Both the position numbers and the translations under genes were made by a program. Below the pieces are notes generated by a model that saw nothing but the letters and a program-made list of their open reading frames with translations, did no database searches and was not told the origin of the DNA. Below are positions 32,097 to 40,956 of a stretch of DNA of 45,111 nucleotides, in pieces. Source of the DNA: a virus; the IMG/VR virus record IMGVR_UViG_3300049783_000416, positions 1-45,111 of that record. The stretch is one strand, 5' to 3'. Each line of letters begins with the position of its first letter. Within the stretch, counting starts at the first letter, position 1.

Positions 32097-35000
32097 TTAT
32101 CCTAATGTCAGTATGTATTCAATTGCTAAATCTTCTGCTGCTGCAAAACTAATCGAACCTGTTGCTCCTGCAACAGATACCCAACTAAATCCGTCCCAAA
32201 TTTCCATATACCGTTGTTCTGTATTATAACGTGTCATTCCAGTTTCGCGATATGCAGATGCTGGTCGCTGCACATTGTTACCTACTGGAACAACAAATCC
32301 GTTTGATCCTTCAATTTTAAAATAGCCGCTACCTTCTTGTTGAAAGTTTAAAATTCCGTTTACTTCAGTGTTTGTTATAGTCGAATCTTTAAATGCAATA
32401 TTATCTATTATAACTGATCCTGTTCCATTTGCACTAAGAAGTAGATCAGTGTCAGCTGTTTCAGTTGTTATTGTATTACCGTCAATGGAAATATGGTCAA
32501 CTTCGATTCTTGGAGTTTCTAATTTATTTGCATCAATTGTTGTTACAACACTGTTACTTATGTAAAATCTAATAGTGTTATCATTTGATCCGGGAGTTAA
32601 TTCTGCTGTAATGCGTGTATCTAAATCTAAGTCGTATACACCATTTATTGACATCCAGTTACCATCGTAACCTTCAAACAAACTAGTTTCAGTATTATAA
32701 CGAATCATACCAGTTGCTGGCGTAGGACGACTTGCTGTATTACCTTTTGGAAGTTGTAATGCACTAGTTGAATTAATTCTAACTGTGCCGCTGTTTGCGT
32801 TTAGTATGATGTCGCCACTAAGACTTGAAACAGTATTTCCACTAATACGTAAGTTACCAGTATCAATTTTATCACCAGTGATAGTAGTTTGACTTGATCC
32901 AGTAGTAATTGTAACTCCACTAGATGTATTAATGTTAAACGTTGAACTTGCAAAGTCTACTGTACCATCTGCTTGGTTAACATAAAATAGATCACCTACT
33001 CTAAAATCACCTTTGTGATCTACTGAGCTGTATCTAATTTTAGCATTGTTTGTTTCAACGACTTCGTTTGCCTGTATTGCATCGCCGTTGTCATTATCAA
33101 ATTCTTTTCCAGCACCAACGTATGCCAAATTCTGACTTATTAAATACATTAATACGCCAGGACCGTCACCAACTACTCCGTAGTTGCCGTATACACAAGC
33201 ACTTGATACTGATCGAATTTCAGCGCCAAATTCTGTTTGGTCAGCTAGTGTAATATAATTTGCTGTAGCACCATTACTAAATCTTATGTCTTGTGCTGCA
33301 AGTGTATCGTCAATTATAGTAGATGATCCGTCAGCAGCATTATTAAAATGTAGCATTAACTTAGTATAACTATCACTTGCTAATTCTGATGTAGGTGCAA
33401 CAAAGTTAGCATCAAATCGTGCTAGACCTTTTGTTACTCTAAACTCGTCAATACGTCCGTTATAAAAACTTGCGCCTTCCCAAGTTGCTCCTATTACTAA
33501 AGGTTTAGCAGATCCATAATCCGTTGCAGCTACCCAAGGTGTTCCTTGGCTTGTACCGTTTACAAATAGTTTTGTAGTTCCTGCACTGCGACTAACTGCA
33601 ATATGGTACCATGTGTTAACTAATAAAGTAGGCCCATTTATTCTGTCAGCATTATATGAATAATATTTAAGTTGTGCGCTACTATTAACATATAGGACAG
33701 GAGCAACGTCTGTTGCTGCTCCGCCTCTAAAGTCAAATAAGTAATTAGTTACTCCTACATTTGTAATATAGAACCAACCGTCAATAGCGTAATTGCTTGT
33801 GCCGAACCCAAAGTCGTTGTTTGCAGCTACACTTAGGTAGTCAGTTGCGCCGTCAAGTTCTAAACTACTTGTTCCAAACTTTTTAATTCCTGTATCAGTT
33901 GTTGGTGTGCCTGATTTAACTATAGTTTTGCCGCCTCTGTTAGCAGCAGTTACTAATCCTGTTAAGTTGCCGTCTACATAAAACTTACCATCTGCGTCGG
34001 TGCCATTAATAGTACCTGTTGCAAGAACTGTTACTCCGTCTGTATCGTAATAGCTAAATGTATTTGTATCTACAATGCTACCTGTTAATCCGTCAACTCT
34101 AATCCCTGTTTGTCCTGTTCCACGTAAGCCAGTGGCGCCGTCCACGGCATAAATTCCTCTGTTAGCAAAGTATGTAAAGCTATTAAGCCATTCTACTCTT
34201 GCTCCGTTTGTTGCAGTAAGTGCATCAACTCCCGGAGTAATAAATGTTACTCCGTTGAATAACATAGTCGCTTCTAGTGAAGTTGAGCTTGCAACTGCAC
34301 CGTCTATGTATGCTCCTTTGCCTGCGTCACCTTGGGCAAACCCTCTTGGGTCTGCTGCGCTTGTCACACTGCCTTGAGTAATAACAGTTACGTTTCTAAT
34401 ATAAGGAGATCTATTGTTTCCTGCAACTGTAAATCCAGTAGCAAGTTTAAATGCGTATCCTGTGTAATATCCTGAGATAGTTAAATCTTCAATTGATGTT
34501 CCGCCATTTAGCAGGAATGCATCATTACTATTTGTTCCTGCTGTTGGTGTAATATTAACGCCGCGGATACTGTGTCCTTTGACAGTTACACCTGTCGGAA
34601 CAGTCATTGGAAATATTTCTTGATATACGCCTGGATAAATGTGTATTGTATCGCCAGTAGTTGCTTGACTCAGTGCATGCTTAATTGTTCCAAATGGATC
34701 ATTAGGATGATCGCCTGAGTAACTATCTAATCCGTTTTCAGAAACATAATATATGTTTCCTTGGCGCAATGCAAGATCAACGCCATCTACTGTAAGTGCT
34801 GTTGTAGTAACTGTTCCAGCAAAGAAGTTTTGTGTTCTAACATCTGCCCAGTTTTTAGCAACACTACCTAAAGTAAATGTATCATTAATGTCTGGAATAA
34901 TATTTGAATTTACTTCTGCGTTAAATACTATATTGTCAGTATCAGCATCACCTATTGTAATGTTGCCATCAGCAGTGATATTACCAGTTGCAACTATGTT

Positions 35001-35420
35001 ACCTGTTACATTAGTATTTCCAAATATTTCTACAGTGCCAGTGCCGTTAGGATTGAATTCAATATTTGTATTAGTATCATTTGTACTAATAACGTTATTT
35101 TCTAAAGTAAAACTATCAACAATTAATTTATTTTGATATACTACGTTATCAGCAGCACCTAACGTAAGTGTTGGTTCTGATGTTGAAATTGTAGTGCCAG
35201 AAATAGTAACGTTGCCAATAGTAGCACTTGTACTAACTTCTAATTGCGGTGAACGGGTTGTGCCAACTACGTCTAAATCGTATTGGGGAGTAGCATTGTT
35301 AATGCCGATGCGATTATTATTAACATCTAGATATAGTAAATCGTTCTCAAAAGCTAAGTTAACCCCTTCACGAAGTAGGTTTGCTTTTAAGAGCGGACCA
35401 CTAATGCGACCAATAGCCAT
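32097..35420 (-). CDS. fibre protein with inserted LamG-like domain (1107 aa)
   Basis: The N-terminus (GRISGPLLKANLLREG, LLYLDVNNNRIGI) and a beta-helix-like middle (GLDSYSGDHPNDPFGTIKHA, SPYIRNVTVITQGSV, DPRGFAQGDAGKGAYIDGAV) closely match its paralog at 35558-38053. Between residues about 430 and 725 there is an extra region with FGTSSLELDGATDYLSV, YAIDGWFYI, NTWYHIAVSRSAGTTKLFVN and IDEFRVTKGLARF. This is the pattern of a LamG/concanavalin-like jelly roll of the Laminin_G_3 type, commonly glycan-binding. The C-terminal part has two RP...GMIRYNT / GMTRYNT motifs. A late promoter lies 119 bases upstream with a structured leader, and AAGGAG is the ribosome-binding site. It is probably a tail-fibre subunit. 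Confidence 0.8.
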   Translation of the reverse strand: MAIGRISGPLLKANLLREGVNLAFENDLLYLDVNNNRIGINNATPQYDLDVVGTTRSPQLEVSTSATIGNVTISGTTISTSEPTLTLGAADNVVYQNKLIVDSFTLENNVISTNDTNTNIEFNPNGTGTVEIFGNTNVTGNIVATGNITADGNITIGDADTDNIVFNAEVNSNIIPDINDTFTLGSVAKNWADVRTQNFFAGTVTTTALTVDGVDLALRQGNIYYVSENGLDSYSGDHPNDPFGTIKHALSQATTGDTIHIYPGVYQEIFPMTVPTGVTVKGHSIRGVNITPTAGTNSNDAFLLNGGTSIEDLTISGYYTGYAFKLATGFTVAGNNRSPYIRNVTVITQGSVTSAADPRGFAQGDAGKGAYIDGAVASSTSLEATMLFNGVTFITPGVDALTATNGARVEWLNSFTYFANRGIYAVDGATGLRGTGQTGIRVDGLTGSIVDTNTFSYYDTDGVTVLATGTINGTDADGKFYVDGNLTGLVTAANRGGKTIVKSGTPTTDTGIKKFGTSSLELDGATDYLSVAANNDFGFGTSNYAIDGWFYITNVGVTNYLFDFRGGAATDVAPVLYVNSSAQLKYYSYNADRINGPTLLVNTWYHIAVSRSAGTTKLFVNGTSQGTPWVAATDYGSAKPLVIGATWEGASFYNGRIDEFRVTKGLARFDANFVAPTSELASDSYTKLMLHFNNAADGSSTIIDDTLAAQDIRFSNGATANYITLADQTEFGAEIRSVSSACVYGNYGVVGDGPGVLMYLISQNLAYVGAGKEFDNDNGDAIQANEVVETNNAKIRYSSVDHKGDFRVGDLFYVNQADGTVDFASSTFNINTSSGVTITTGSSQTTITGDKIDTGNLRISGNTVSSLSGDIILNANSGTVRINSTSALQLPKGNTASRPTPATGMIRYNTETSLFEGYDGNWMSINGVYDLDLDTRITAELTPGSNDNTIRFYISNSVVTTIDANKLETPRIEVDHISIDGNTITTETADTDLLLSANGTGSVIIDNIAFKDSTITNTEVNGILNFQQEGSGYFKIEGSNGFVVPVGNNVQRPASAYRETGMTRYNTEQRYMEIWDGFSWVSVAGATGSISFAAAEDLAIEYILTLG
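33245..34130 (-). other. LamG-like domain insertion within the 1107-aa fibre protein
   Basis: The paralog passes directly from FANRGLYATRGSTG to YGAEVRAIGSANIYGNYG. Here about 290 residues separate FANRGIYAVDGATG from FGAEIRSVSSACVYGNYG, and they carry the LamG pattern. The boundaries are accurate to a few codons. Confidence 0.75.
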
Positions 35421-35538
35421 CTCTTCTCCTTATACGGGGATCCTGTCCCTCTAGCCTAGTTCTCATCCCCTAAGGGCTCTTTGTCGGTTAACCACAGTTT
35501 GACCCTGCATTGCAATGGTCATTGCGCTGCATTAATAG
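35421..35538 (-). promoter_or_regulatory. structured late 5' leader of the 1107-aa gene
   Basis: No gene is seen in this gap. The expected transcript start (about 35532) is followed at once by a possible hairpin GCAATGACCATTGC inside TGCA repeats. Further on are GGTTAACC, CCCTTAGGGG and a GGGGAT...ATCCCC pair before AAGGAG. It could protect the late mRNA or regulate translation. Confidence 0.45.
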
Positions 35539-35546
35539 TATTTATC
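35539..35546 (-). promoter_or_regulatory. late promoter GATAAATA
   Basis: GATAAATA on the minus strand, just after the stop of the 831-aa gene. It drives the 1107-aa gene through a leader of about 110 bases. Confidence 0.68.
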
Positions 35547-35557
35547 GTTTCTGGAGA

Positions 35558-38053
35558 TTAACCTAGTACAAGGATGTATAGATTAGTTAAATCTTGTAAA
35601 ATATCTTCTGTAACTTCTGAACCTTCACCTGCTGCACGTTGCCATGCGCCTGCTGCGGCATTGTCAGCATTATCATTATACACTTCCATAAATCCTAAGT
35701 TTTCACCAAGCTCATTATTATATCTAGTTTCTCCTGTTACCGGAGTACTATTACGTGCAGCGTTGTTTCCAAAAGGAATAACTAAACCGGCAGTAGTATC
35801 AAACTTAACATATCCAAGACCAGTCGAAGCAACAGTTAATAAGTTGTTACTAGAGTTAGAAAAATTATTTTCTTTTATGTTGACATCAAAAATATCAACT
35901 ACGTTTGCAGCAGTTGTTCTTCTAAGTTCTAAATCTGAATTCGATAATGTTGTAGTTATTGCGTTATTATCAAATAGTATATCGCCATCGGATAATCCGT
36001 GTAAGTTAGTACTGTTGCTATCTATTGTACCAACTACAGCACCGCCTGCTTTAAATACTATTGTGTTATTAGTATTATGTGCATACACACCTTCTTGTCT
36101 ATCAGTTGAATATATTCCGCCAAAACTTATACCACCAGTTGAATAACTTTCAAACAAGTTTCCGTCAGTGTTGTATCTAATATCGCCTGCTAGATTATTA
36201 CGCTGTACATCTGTACCGCGGCTAACTACTAGTCCTGTGTTAGCTGTTGTATCAAATATTTCAGATGCTGGACTTAGATTTAAATCACCGTCTATAGTAG
36301 TAACCGTGTTTCCAGTAAGTCTAACATTTCCAGAATCAACTCTCACACCGTCTATATATCCTATATCTGTTCCGTTATTTACTGATATGTTGCCAATGCC
36401 ACTAAAGTCAAGTGTACTTGCATCAATTGATACTTCACCTGTGTCAAAGTCTATAAAGAATAAGTCCCCTACCCTAAATGTTCCTTTAGAGTCTGTAGAA
36501 GTATAAACAATATTACCGGAATTTAATTCACTTATTTCTTGACTTTGTACTGTAAGTGTGTTATCATTACTTGAGTTCTTGCCTGTGCCAATATAAGCAA
36601 AGTTATGCCCTTGTAAGAATATTAATGTATTAGCACCGTCTGCCACTGCTCCGTAGTTGCCGTAAATATTTGCCGATCCAATTGCACGAACTTCTGCTCC
36701 GTAACGAGTAGAGGTGTCTGGCATTACTTTACCAGTTGATCCACGGGTTGCGTACAATCCTCTGTTAGCAAAGTATATAAAACAATTAAGCCATTCTACT
36801 CTAACACCATTGGTCATTGTAATGCAATCAACGCCAGGAGTAATAAATGTACAACTGTGGAACAACATACTTGCTTCTAAACTTGCACTATCTAATACTG
36901 CGCCATCTATAAGTGCGCCCTTTCCTGCATCACCTTGTGCAAAGCCTCTTGGGTCACTTGCACTTACTACACTACCTTTAGTAATAACTGTAATATTTCT
37001 AAAGTACGGACTGCGTGTGTTTATTAAACCATTAGCAGTGAAACTAAATGCATACCCTGTGTAAAAGTCTCTAATAGTAATATTTTCGATAGTTACATCG
37101 TCTTCTACTAAAAATGCATTATTACTTTGTGTAGCAACTGTTGGTTTAATTATTACGTTTCTTAAATCTTCGCCCATAATAGTAACGTGCGAAGGAACAG
37201 TTAATGGAAATTCTTCTTCGTACTCTCCCGGAAACACATGAATAACTGTTGGACCAGCAGTACTTCCGTCGCTTTGTGCAAGTGCATGTTTTAGTGTGCG
37301 GAATGCTCCGTGTTGGTGATCTCCTACATTAGTATTACTGCCTAGTGTACTAACGTAAAATGTATTACCCTGTCTACGTGCTAAACTTGAGGCAGGACCA
37401 CCTACAATAACTTCGTCAAGTGTACTTGCTTGAGCATTAAGTAACGTGCTATAAATATTTAACCATTTTTTACTAGGTGATCCTAAATCACTTGTATTGG
37501 TTTGATCAGGAATAATATTACTTTGTACGTCAGATGCAAAGGTTACATTATCTTCATCGTCGTTACCTAAAGTAAGATTTCCTGATGTTTGTATATTTCC
37601 AGTTGCATTTAAATCACCAGTAACATTCCAGTTACTTTGTATGTTTATTGCTCCAGTGCCGTGCGGGCGTATTTCGATATTAGTATCAGTTGTTGTTGTA
37701 CTAATAGTATTAAAGTCTACTTTTAGATTAGCAGTTGCTACAGCAGTAGCAGCAATAGCAGTAGTAGAACTGAGTGTAATAAGACTGTCTCCACCAAGAG
37801 CAACAATTCTACTTTGGTCTACTGTAAAATTTGCAATGTTAGAAATAGTCGATAATAATGTCTGTGTTTGTAAAGTGCTAGGGAGTGTTAATGCATCAGT
37901 AGCGGCATCAATATTAACGCCAATCTTGTTATTGTTAACATCAAGATGTAATATAGGAGTGCTGGCACTAGTATTTTTAAAATTTAAATTGCTGCCGTTG
38001 CGCAAGAGGTTATCTTTTAATACACCCCCGCTAATTCTACCTAATTGTGACAT
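35558..38053 (-). CDS. fibre protein, paralog without LamG domain (831 aa)
   Basis: The N-terminus reads GRISGGVLKDNLLRNG with LHLDVNNNKIGVN. The middle has a beta-helix-like region with STLGSNTNVGDHQHGAFRTL, RSPYFRNITVITKGSV and DPRGFAQGDAGKGALIDGAV. It then has TDSKGTFRVGDLFFIDFDTG and two R.NNLAGDIRYNT / GETRYNN motifs near the C-terminus. It is collinear with the 1107-aa protein except for the LamG segment, consistent with tandem duplication followed by insertion or loss. TTAAGGAG is the ribosome-binding site, and a late promoter overlaps the end of the preceding gene. No enzyme motif is evident. It is likely a fibre or fibre-base protein. Confidence 0.8.
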   Translation of the reverse strand: MSQLGRISGGVLKDNLLRNGSNLNFKNTSASTPILHLDVNNNKIGVNIDAATDALTLPSTLQTQTLLSTISNIANFTVDQSRIVALGGDSLITLSSTTAIAATAVATANLKVDFNTISTTTTDTNIEIRPHGTGAINIQSNWNVTGDLNATGNIQTSGNLTLGNDDEDNVTFASDVQSNIIPDQTNTSDLGSPSKKWLNIYSTLLNAQASTLDEVIVGGPASSLARRQGNTFYVSTLGSNTNVGDHQHGAFRTLKHALAQSDGSTAGPTVIHVFPGEYEEEFPLTVPSHVTIMGEDLRNVIIKPTVATQSNNAFLVEDDVTIENITIRDFYTGYAFSFTANGLINTRSPYFRNITVITKGSVVSASDPRGFAQGDAGKGALIDGAVLDSASLEASMLFHSCTFITPGVDCITMTNGVRVEWLNCFIYFANRGLYATRGSTGKVMPDTSTRYGAEVRAIGSANIYGNYGAVADGANTLIFLQGHNFAYIGTGKNSSNDNTLTVQSQEISELNSGNIVYTSTDSKGTFRVGDLFFIDFDTGEVSIDASTLDFSGIGNISVNNGTDIGYIDGVRVDSGNVRLTGNTVTTIDGDLNLSPASEIFDTTANTGLVVSRGTDVQRNNLAGDIRYNTDGNLFESYSTGGISFGGIYSTDRQEGVYAHNTNNTIVFKAGGAVVGTIDSNSTNLHGLSDGDILFDNNAITTTLSNSDLELRRTTAANVVDIFDVNIKENNFSNSSNNLLTVASTGLGYVKFDTTAGLVIPFGNNAARNSTPVTGETRYNNELGENLGFMEVYNDNADNAAAGAWQRAAGEGSEVTEDILQDLTNLYILVLG

Positions 38054-38074
38054 CTCTTATTCTCCTTAACATAG

Positions 38075-38082
38075 TATTTATT
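38075..38082 (-). promoter_or_regulatory. late promoter AATAAATA
   Basis: AATAAATA on the minus strand overlaps the stop codon of the 194-aa gene and lies about 22 bases before ATG 38053. Confidence 0.62.
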
Positions 38083-38662
38083 TGTCAAGGTTATGAATTA
38101 CAGTGACCGGTTTACCTGTTGGGACTGGGCTTGTAAATTTAATCCACCAACCTGTACCTGACGCAGTGTAAGGATGATTAGGTCCTTGTTCTGCACCGCC
38201 CGACGAAATTGCTGCTGTTTGATGTATTGTGTAGTTTGTTACTGGTATTTGTAATACGTTTTCAACAAGCACTAGTATGTTGTTTGCACTAGCAGGAACA
38301 GGATAATCTGGATCATTACTTTGTAGTTCACCAAATACAGTTTCATCACCGCCTGCGTTTCCGACGCCTATGTTTTGCCAAACAATTCCCGGATCTTGAT
38401 TAGGTTCTTTAAAACGCACTTCTCTCCAAGCACCATTTTGGTATGCTTCTAATTGTTGATCAGTAGTATTATATCTAACTTGTCCTACTGCGGCTGTTGT
38501 AGCAATTCCTGCTTCACCAGGACGCTGTGCTATTGGACCAGTTGGTACTTTTAATGCACGTTCACTAACCATAACTATTTGGTCGTCAATATCGTCTTTA
38601 ACACCTTTAGAAGTAGGTTGTATGCGTCTTAGGTTAGTTGTTTGTTGTTTAATCAATCTCAT
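38078..38662 (-). CDS. structural protein with RYNT motif (194 aa)
   Basis: The protein has KVPTGPIAQRPGEAG followed by VGQVRYNTTDQQLEAYQNGAW, the same motif that appears twice in each of the two large proteins at 32097-38053. The C-terminal half is beta-rich with many Asn/Thr and ends PVTVIHNLDK. The shared motif suggests a common small trimerising or attachment domain used in several fibre components. Its start is one base from the end of the 166-aa gene, so the two are coupled. Its last codons contain the late promoter of the next gene. Exact location in the virion is unknown. Confidence 0.68.
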   Translation of the reverse strand: MRLIKQQTTNLRRIQPTSKGVKDDIDDQIVMVSERALKVPTGPIAQRPGEAGIATTAAVGQVRYNTTDQQLEAYQNGAWREVRFKEPNQDPGIVWQNIGVGNAGGDETVFGELQSNDPDYPVPASANNILVLVENVLQIPVTNYTIHQTAAISSGGAEQGPNHPYTASGTGWWIKFTSPVPTGKPVTVIHNLDK

Positions 38663-38663
38663 G

Positions 38664-39164
38664 TTATACTTCCAAATAACTCACTGTTGCTGCAAGATTA
38701 GAGTAGCCTGATAATTTTACTGTGCCACTTCCGGTAGCTGGACTATTTGCCATTGTAAACACTGTTCCAACGTTTGAGTTTGCCGCTCCATTGGTTGTAA
38801 AGTCCGTAGTTCCTGTTGCAATGATAATATACGTTTTACCGTTTACCATTGTTGTTGCATTTACTGTTGGGAATACAACTGCTGGATCTGCCTGGAATAC
38901 TAATCTGTCGCCCACTTCAAGTACAATTCTTTCACTATCAAACGTAAACGTTTCGCCTGCTGGCATAGTCAAATTATTAATAACTCTAGTATCATCATTA
39001 CTAATAGGATCACTTTGCGGAACAAAATGCATGTCAAACGTTGCTGATCCAGTCGAGCCGTTATTACATACCATAATGTTTGTAATAGCGTACGACTTGT
39101 CTGTAGGGACCGTTAGTATAATTGTATTGTCGTTGCTTTTTAAATGTTCGTTTACTATTGCCAT
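38664..39164 (-). CDS. small beta structural protein with inserted domain (166 aa)
   Basis: Residues 1-96 and 153-166 together resemble the complete 105- and 109-aa proteins elsewhere in the window: LEVGDRLVFQAD continues, after the insert, as SNLAATVSYLEV. The insert (about residues 98-152) contains VNGKTYIIIATGTTDFTTNG and NVGTVFTM, a small beta motif I recall from many unrelated phage fibre proteins. A transferable mini-domain placed in a loop of a connector-like protein is the simplest reading. AAGGAAT is the ribosome-binding site. Function is unknown. Confidence 0.65.
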   Translation of the reverse strand: MAIVNEHLKSNDNTIILTVPTDKSYAITNIMVCNNGSTGSATFDMHFVPQSDPISNDDTRVINNLTMPAGETFTFDSERIVLEVGDRLVFQADPAVVFPTVNATTMVNGKTYIIIATGTTDFTTNGAANSNVGTVFTMANSPATGSGTVKLSGYSNLAATVSYLEV

Positions 39165-39173
39165 TTCTATTCC

Positions 39174-40166
39174 TTAAAATAACATTCCAAATAGGAGTGC
39201 TCTGTTTTTACTTACTATTTCGTCTCTATTGTTTTCTGCGTTTACAAAATAAATTCCAGTTTTACCATGTGACTGATTATTTACATAAAGTTTAACACCT
39301 TCGGCCGGGGCAGTTGCTGGTATTAATGTATTATCGTCATCGCTTGGTGTACTGTTTATATGTAGCATATCGTCAATGCGGACTGCGCCAGTGCCGTTGG
39401 CTCTTAAAATTAAATCATCTGCGTTTGTAGATGTTGTTTCAATTACTGTGCCGGTAATTCTTACTTTATCAAAATCCCAGCTGTCGTCAAATACTTGGGC
39501 AACTGTAGTTCCGTCGATAGCAAATGTAATTTTACTATCAGCTCCTGAGTTCTCAAAGTCAGCAATTACAATACTTGATTTAGTAACATCACCGTCACCA
39601 ATTTGGCTTAGGAAAACGTTTGCAAAGTTATATGCAACATAATCAACTACTGCTTGTGTGTTTGGTATTACATCTGCTTTCGCAGCATCATAGCCAGTTA
39701 ATGTTGCACCAGAATATGTAAATACTTTTTGTTCGTAGTCTACTGTAGGGGATACACCAATAGTGCTAGTTCCAGCGTCTAACAATAAATTTTGGCTTCT
39801 TGAATCAATTTTATTTGTAGCTAATGATGCTAAATTTGCTCCATTACCTGTAAAGGCTATAAATCCTGTAACGTCTTCGTCGTATCCAAAGTATGCATCA
39901 GGTAACGATCCTCGATTAATTTCTATTCCTGCAAAACTATCAGAACCTTGTATTCCTGCTGCTGCATCATCTCCGTTATTAAGTGTAATGACTCTGTCTT
40001 CAATTACCATTTGTGTAGTGTTAACAGTTGTTGTATCGCCTCGGATCACTAAGTCGCCGGAAATTTCAACAGTACCCGAATCTAATCCTGTATCCAGAAA
40101 TATAGTTCCGCCTGATTGAACAGCTACTTTATAATTACCATTTGGTACATTTAAATACTTTGACAT
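39174..40166 (-). CDS. fibre/baseplate-associated structural protein (330 aa)
   Basis: The protein starts MSKYLNVPNGNYKVAVQSGG and contains GDLVIRGDTTTVNT with MVIEDRVITLNNGD (about residues 31-55), a repeat-like motif I recall from marine phage structural proteins. It has ILRANGTGAVRIDDM near 245-265 and a distinctive end, GKTGIYFVNAENNRDEIVSK then NRALLFGMLF. The segment IPNTQAVVDYV is a short form of the PTQ.AI..Y motif in the two largest fibre proteins. AGGAAAT is the ribosome-binding site. It lies second in the operon that begins at the late promoter 40947. No catalytic motif is visible. Confidence 0.68.
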   Translation of the reverse strand: MSKYLNVPNGNYKVAVQSGGTIFLDTGLDSGTVEISGDLVIRGDTTTVNTTQMVIEDRVITLNNGDDAAAGIQGSDSFAGIEINRGSLPDAYFGYDEDVTGFIAFTGNGANLASLATNKIDSRSQNLLLDAGTSTIGVSPTVDYEQKVFTYSGATLTGYDAAKADVIPNTQAVVDYVAYNFANVFLSQIGDGDVTKSSIVIADFENSGADSKITFAIDGTTVAQVFDDSWDFDKVRITGTVIETTSTNADDLILRANGTGAVRIDDMLHINSTPSDDDNTLIPATAPAEGVKLYVNNQSHGKTGIYFVNAENNRDEIVSKNRALLFGMLF

Positions 40167-40190
40167 TCTTATTTCCTATGTAAAAAGTTA

Positions 40191-40208
40191 GGGGGAAATT
40201 AATCCCCC
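40191..40208 (-). terminator. GGGGGA/TCCCCC hairpin after the 210-aa gene
   Basis: A perfect 6-bp GC-rich stem with a 6-base loop, followed on the minus strand by CTAACTTTTT. It could be a leaky terminator or an mRNA-end stabiliser separating the 210-aa gene from the downstream structural genes. Confidence 0.5.
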
Positions 40209-40227
40209 ATACTAATTTTACTCTTTA

Positions 40228-40860
40228 TCAGTCTCCGAAGTTATCTGCTTCAGCAAGAGTTTGTGTTACTGTACCTGCACTACCATACTCAGTGAATCCA
40301 CTTGTGTCAACACCAATTGTAAATGCTGTTGCACTAGTCTTAGTAATTGCAAATACCTTGTTGTTAAGCTCAACCATGCCAACTACGCCAGTAATTCTTA
40401 CTGTGTCGCCGGTTACTAGTAGATGGTTTGCTGTACATGTAACTGCACCTGGAGATGCTTGTGTACATGCGTTCATTGTTAATGCTGCAACTTCTGACGC
40501 ATCACCAGCTTCTTCCATCTCAACTGCGGCATCTGAGGCTGAATTACTAAAGTTCCAAGTAATACTAGCAGTTCCTTCTGTTGTTAATTTACGTCCAGAA
40601 ATTTTAGTAACTTGCTTTACTGCTGCTGCATCGTCTTTAACAACAATACTCATTTGTCCTGCTGTCAAAGCTGCTGCTGCTGCGTTTGTTAAAAAGCAAT
40701 CTTTTTCAACTACACCATCTGTGCAACGGAATTTCTTACTTCCAAGTTGCTTAACAATATAACCGTTTACTGATTCTGTTCCGTTAAAAAACGCAACTTT
40801 AATTTCATTGCCGCCTGCTGTAGGTGCTCCGAAAAATTTCTTATTTAGTGGTCTTCCCAT
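40228..40860 (-). CDS. abundant-type virion protein of unknown function (210 aa)
   Basis: The protein starts MGRPLNKKFFGAPTAGGNEI and has VNGYIVKQLGSKKFRCTDG. The C-terminal half has a beta domain ending in VTGDTVRITGVVGMVELNN-type and ITKTSATAFTIGVDTSGFTE-type strands (about 150-205), a pattern seen in Ig-like or fibre-binding phage domains. It is the first gene of the late operon after the lipoprotein, with TTTAAAGGAG before the ATG, a strong late promoter and a structured leader. This suggests a highly expressed structural protein. Function and position are unknown. Confidence 0.65.
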   Translation of the reverse strand: MGRPLNKKFFGAPTAGGNEIKVAFFNGTESVNGYIVKQLGSKKFRCTDGVVEKDCFLTNAAAAALTAGQMSIVVKDDAAAVKQVTKISGRKLTTEGTASITWNFSNSASDAAVEMEEAGDASEVAALTMNACTQASPGAVTCTANHLLVTGDTVRITGVVGMVELNNKVFAITKTSATAFTIGVDTSGFTEYGSAGTVTQTLAEADNFGD

Positions 40861-40946
40861 TTGTTTTCTCCTTTAAAACGTTCTAGGTTTACGCAGTGGG
40901 TCAGTTCTGCATAAGTCCGTAAATACGGCACGATTATCGACATTAG
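40861..40946 (-). promoter_or_regulatory. structured late 5' leader of the 210-aa gene
   Basis: The predicted transcript starts near 40940. It contains CCGTATTTACGG near its start and an 8-pair stem TTATGCAG/CTGCGTAA (one G-U pair) with a 10-base loop before TTTAAAGGAG. The ribosome site itself is not obviously paired, so mRNA stabilisation is the simpler idea. Confidence 0.45.
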
Positions 40947-40954
40947 TATTTATC
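40947..40954 (-). promoter_or_regulatory. late promoter GATAAATA
   Basis: GATAAATA on the minus strand in the gap after the lipoprotein gene, about 87 bases before ATG 40860. Confidence 0.68.
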
Positions 40955-40956
40955 AA

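Noticed and set aside
35421-35557. Possible tRNA in the structured gap
   Set aside because: No acceptor stem, T-loop GTTC or anticodon arm could be assembled; it is better explained as a late leader.
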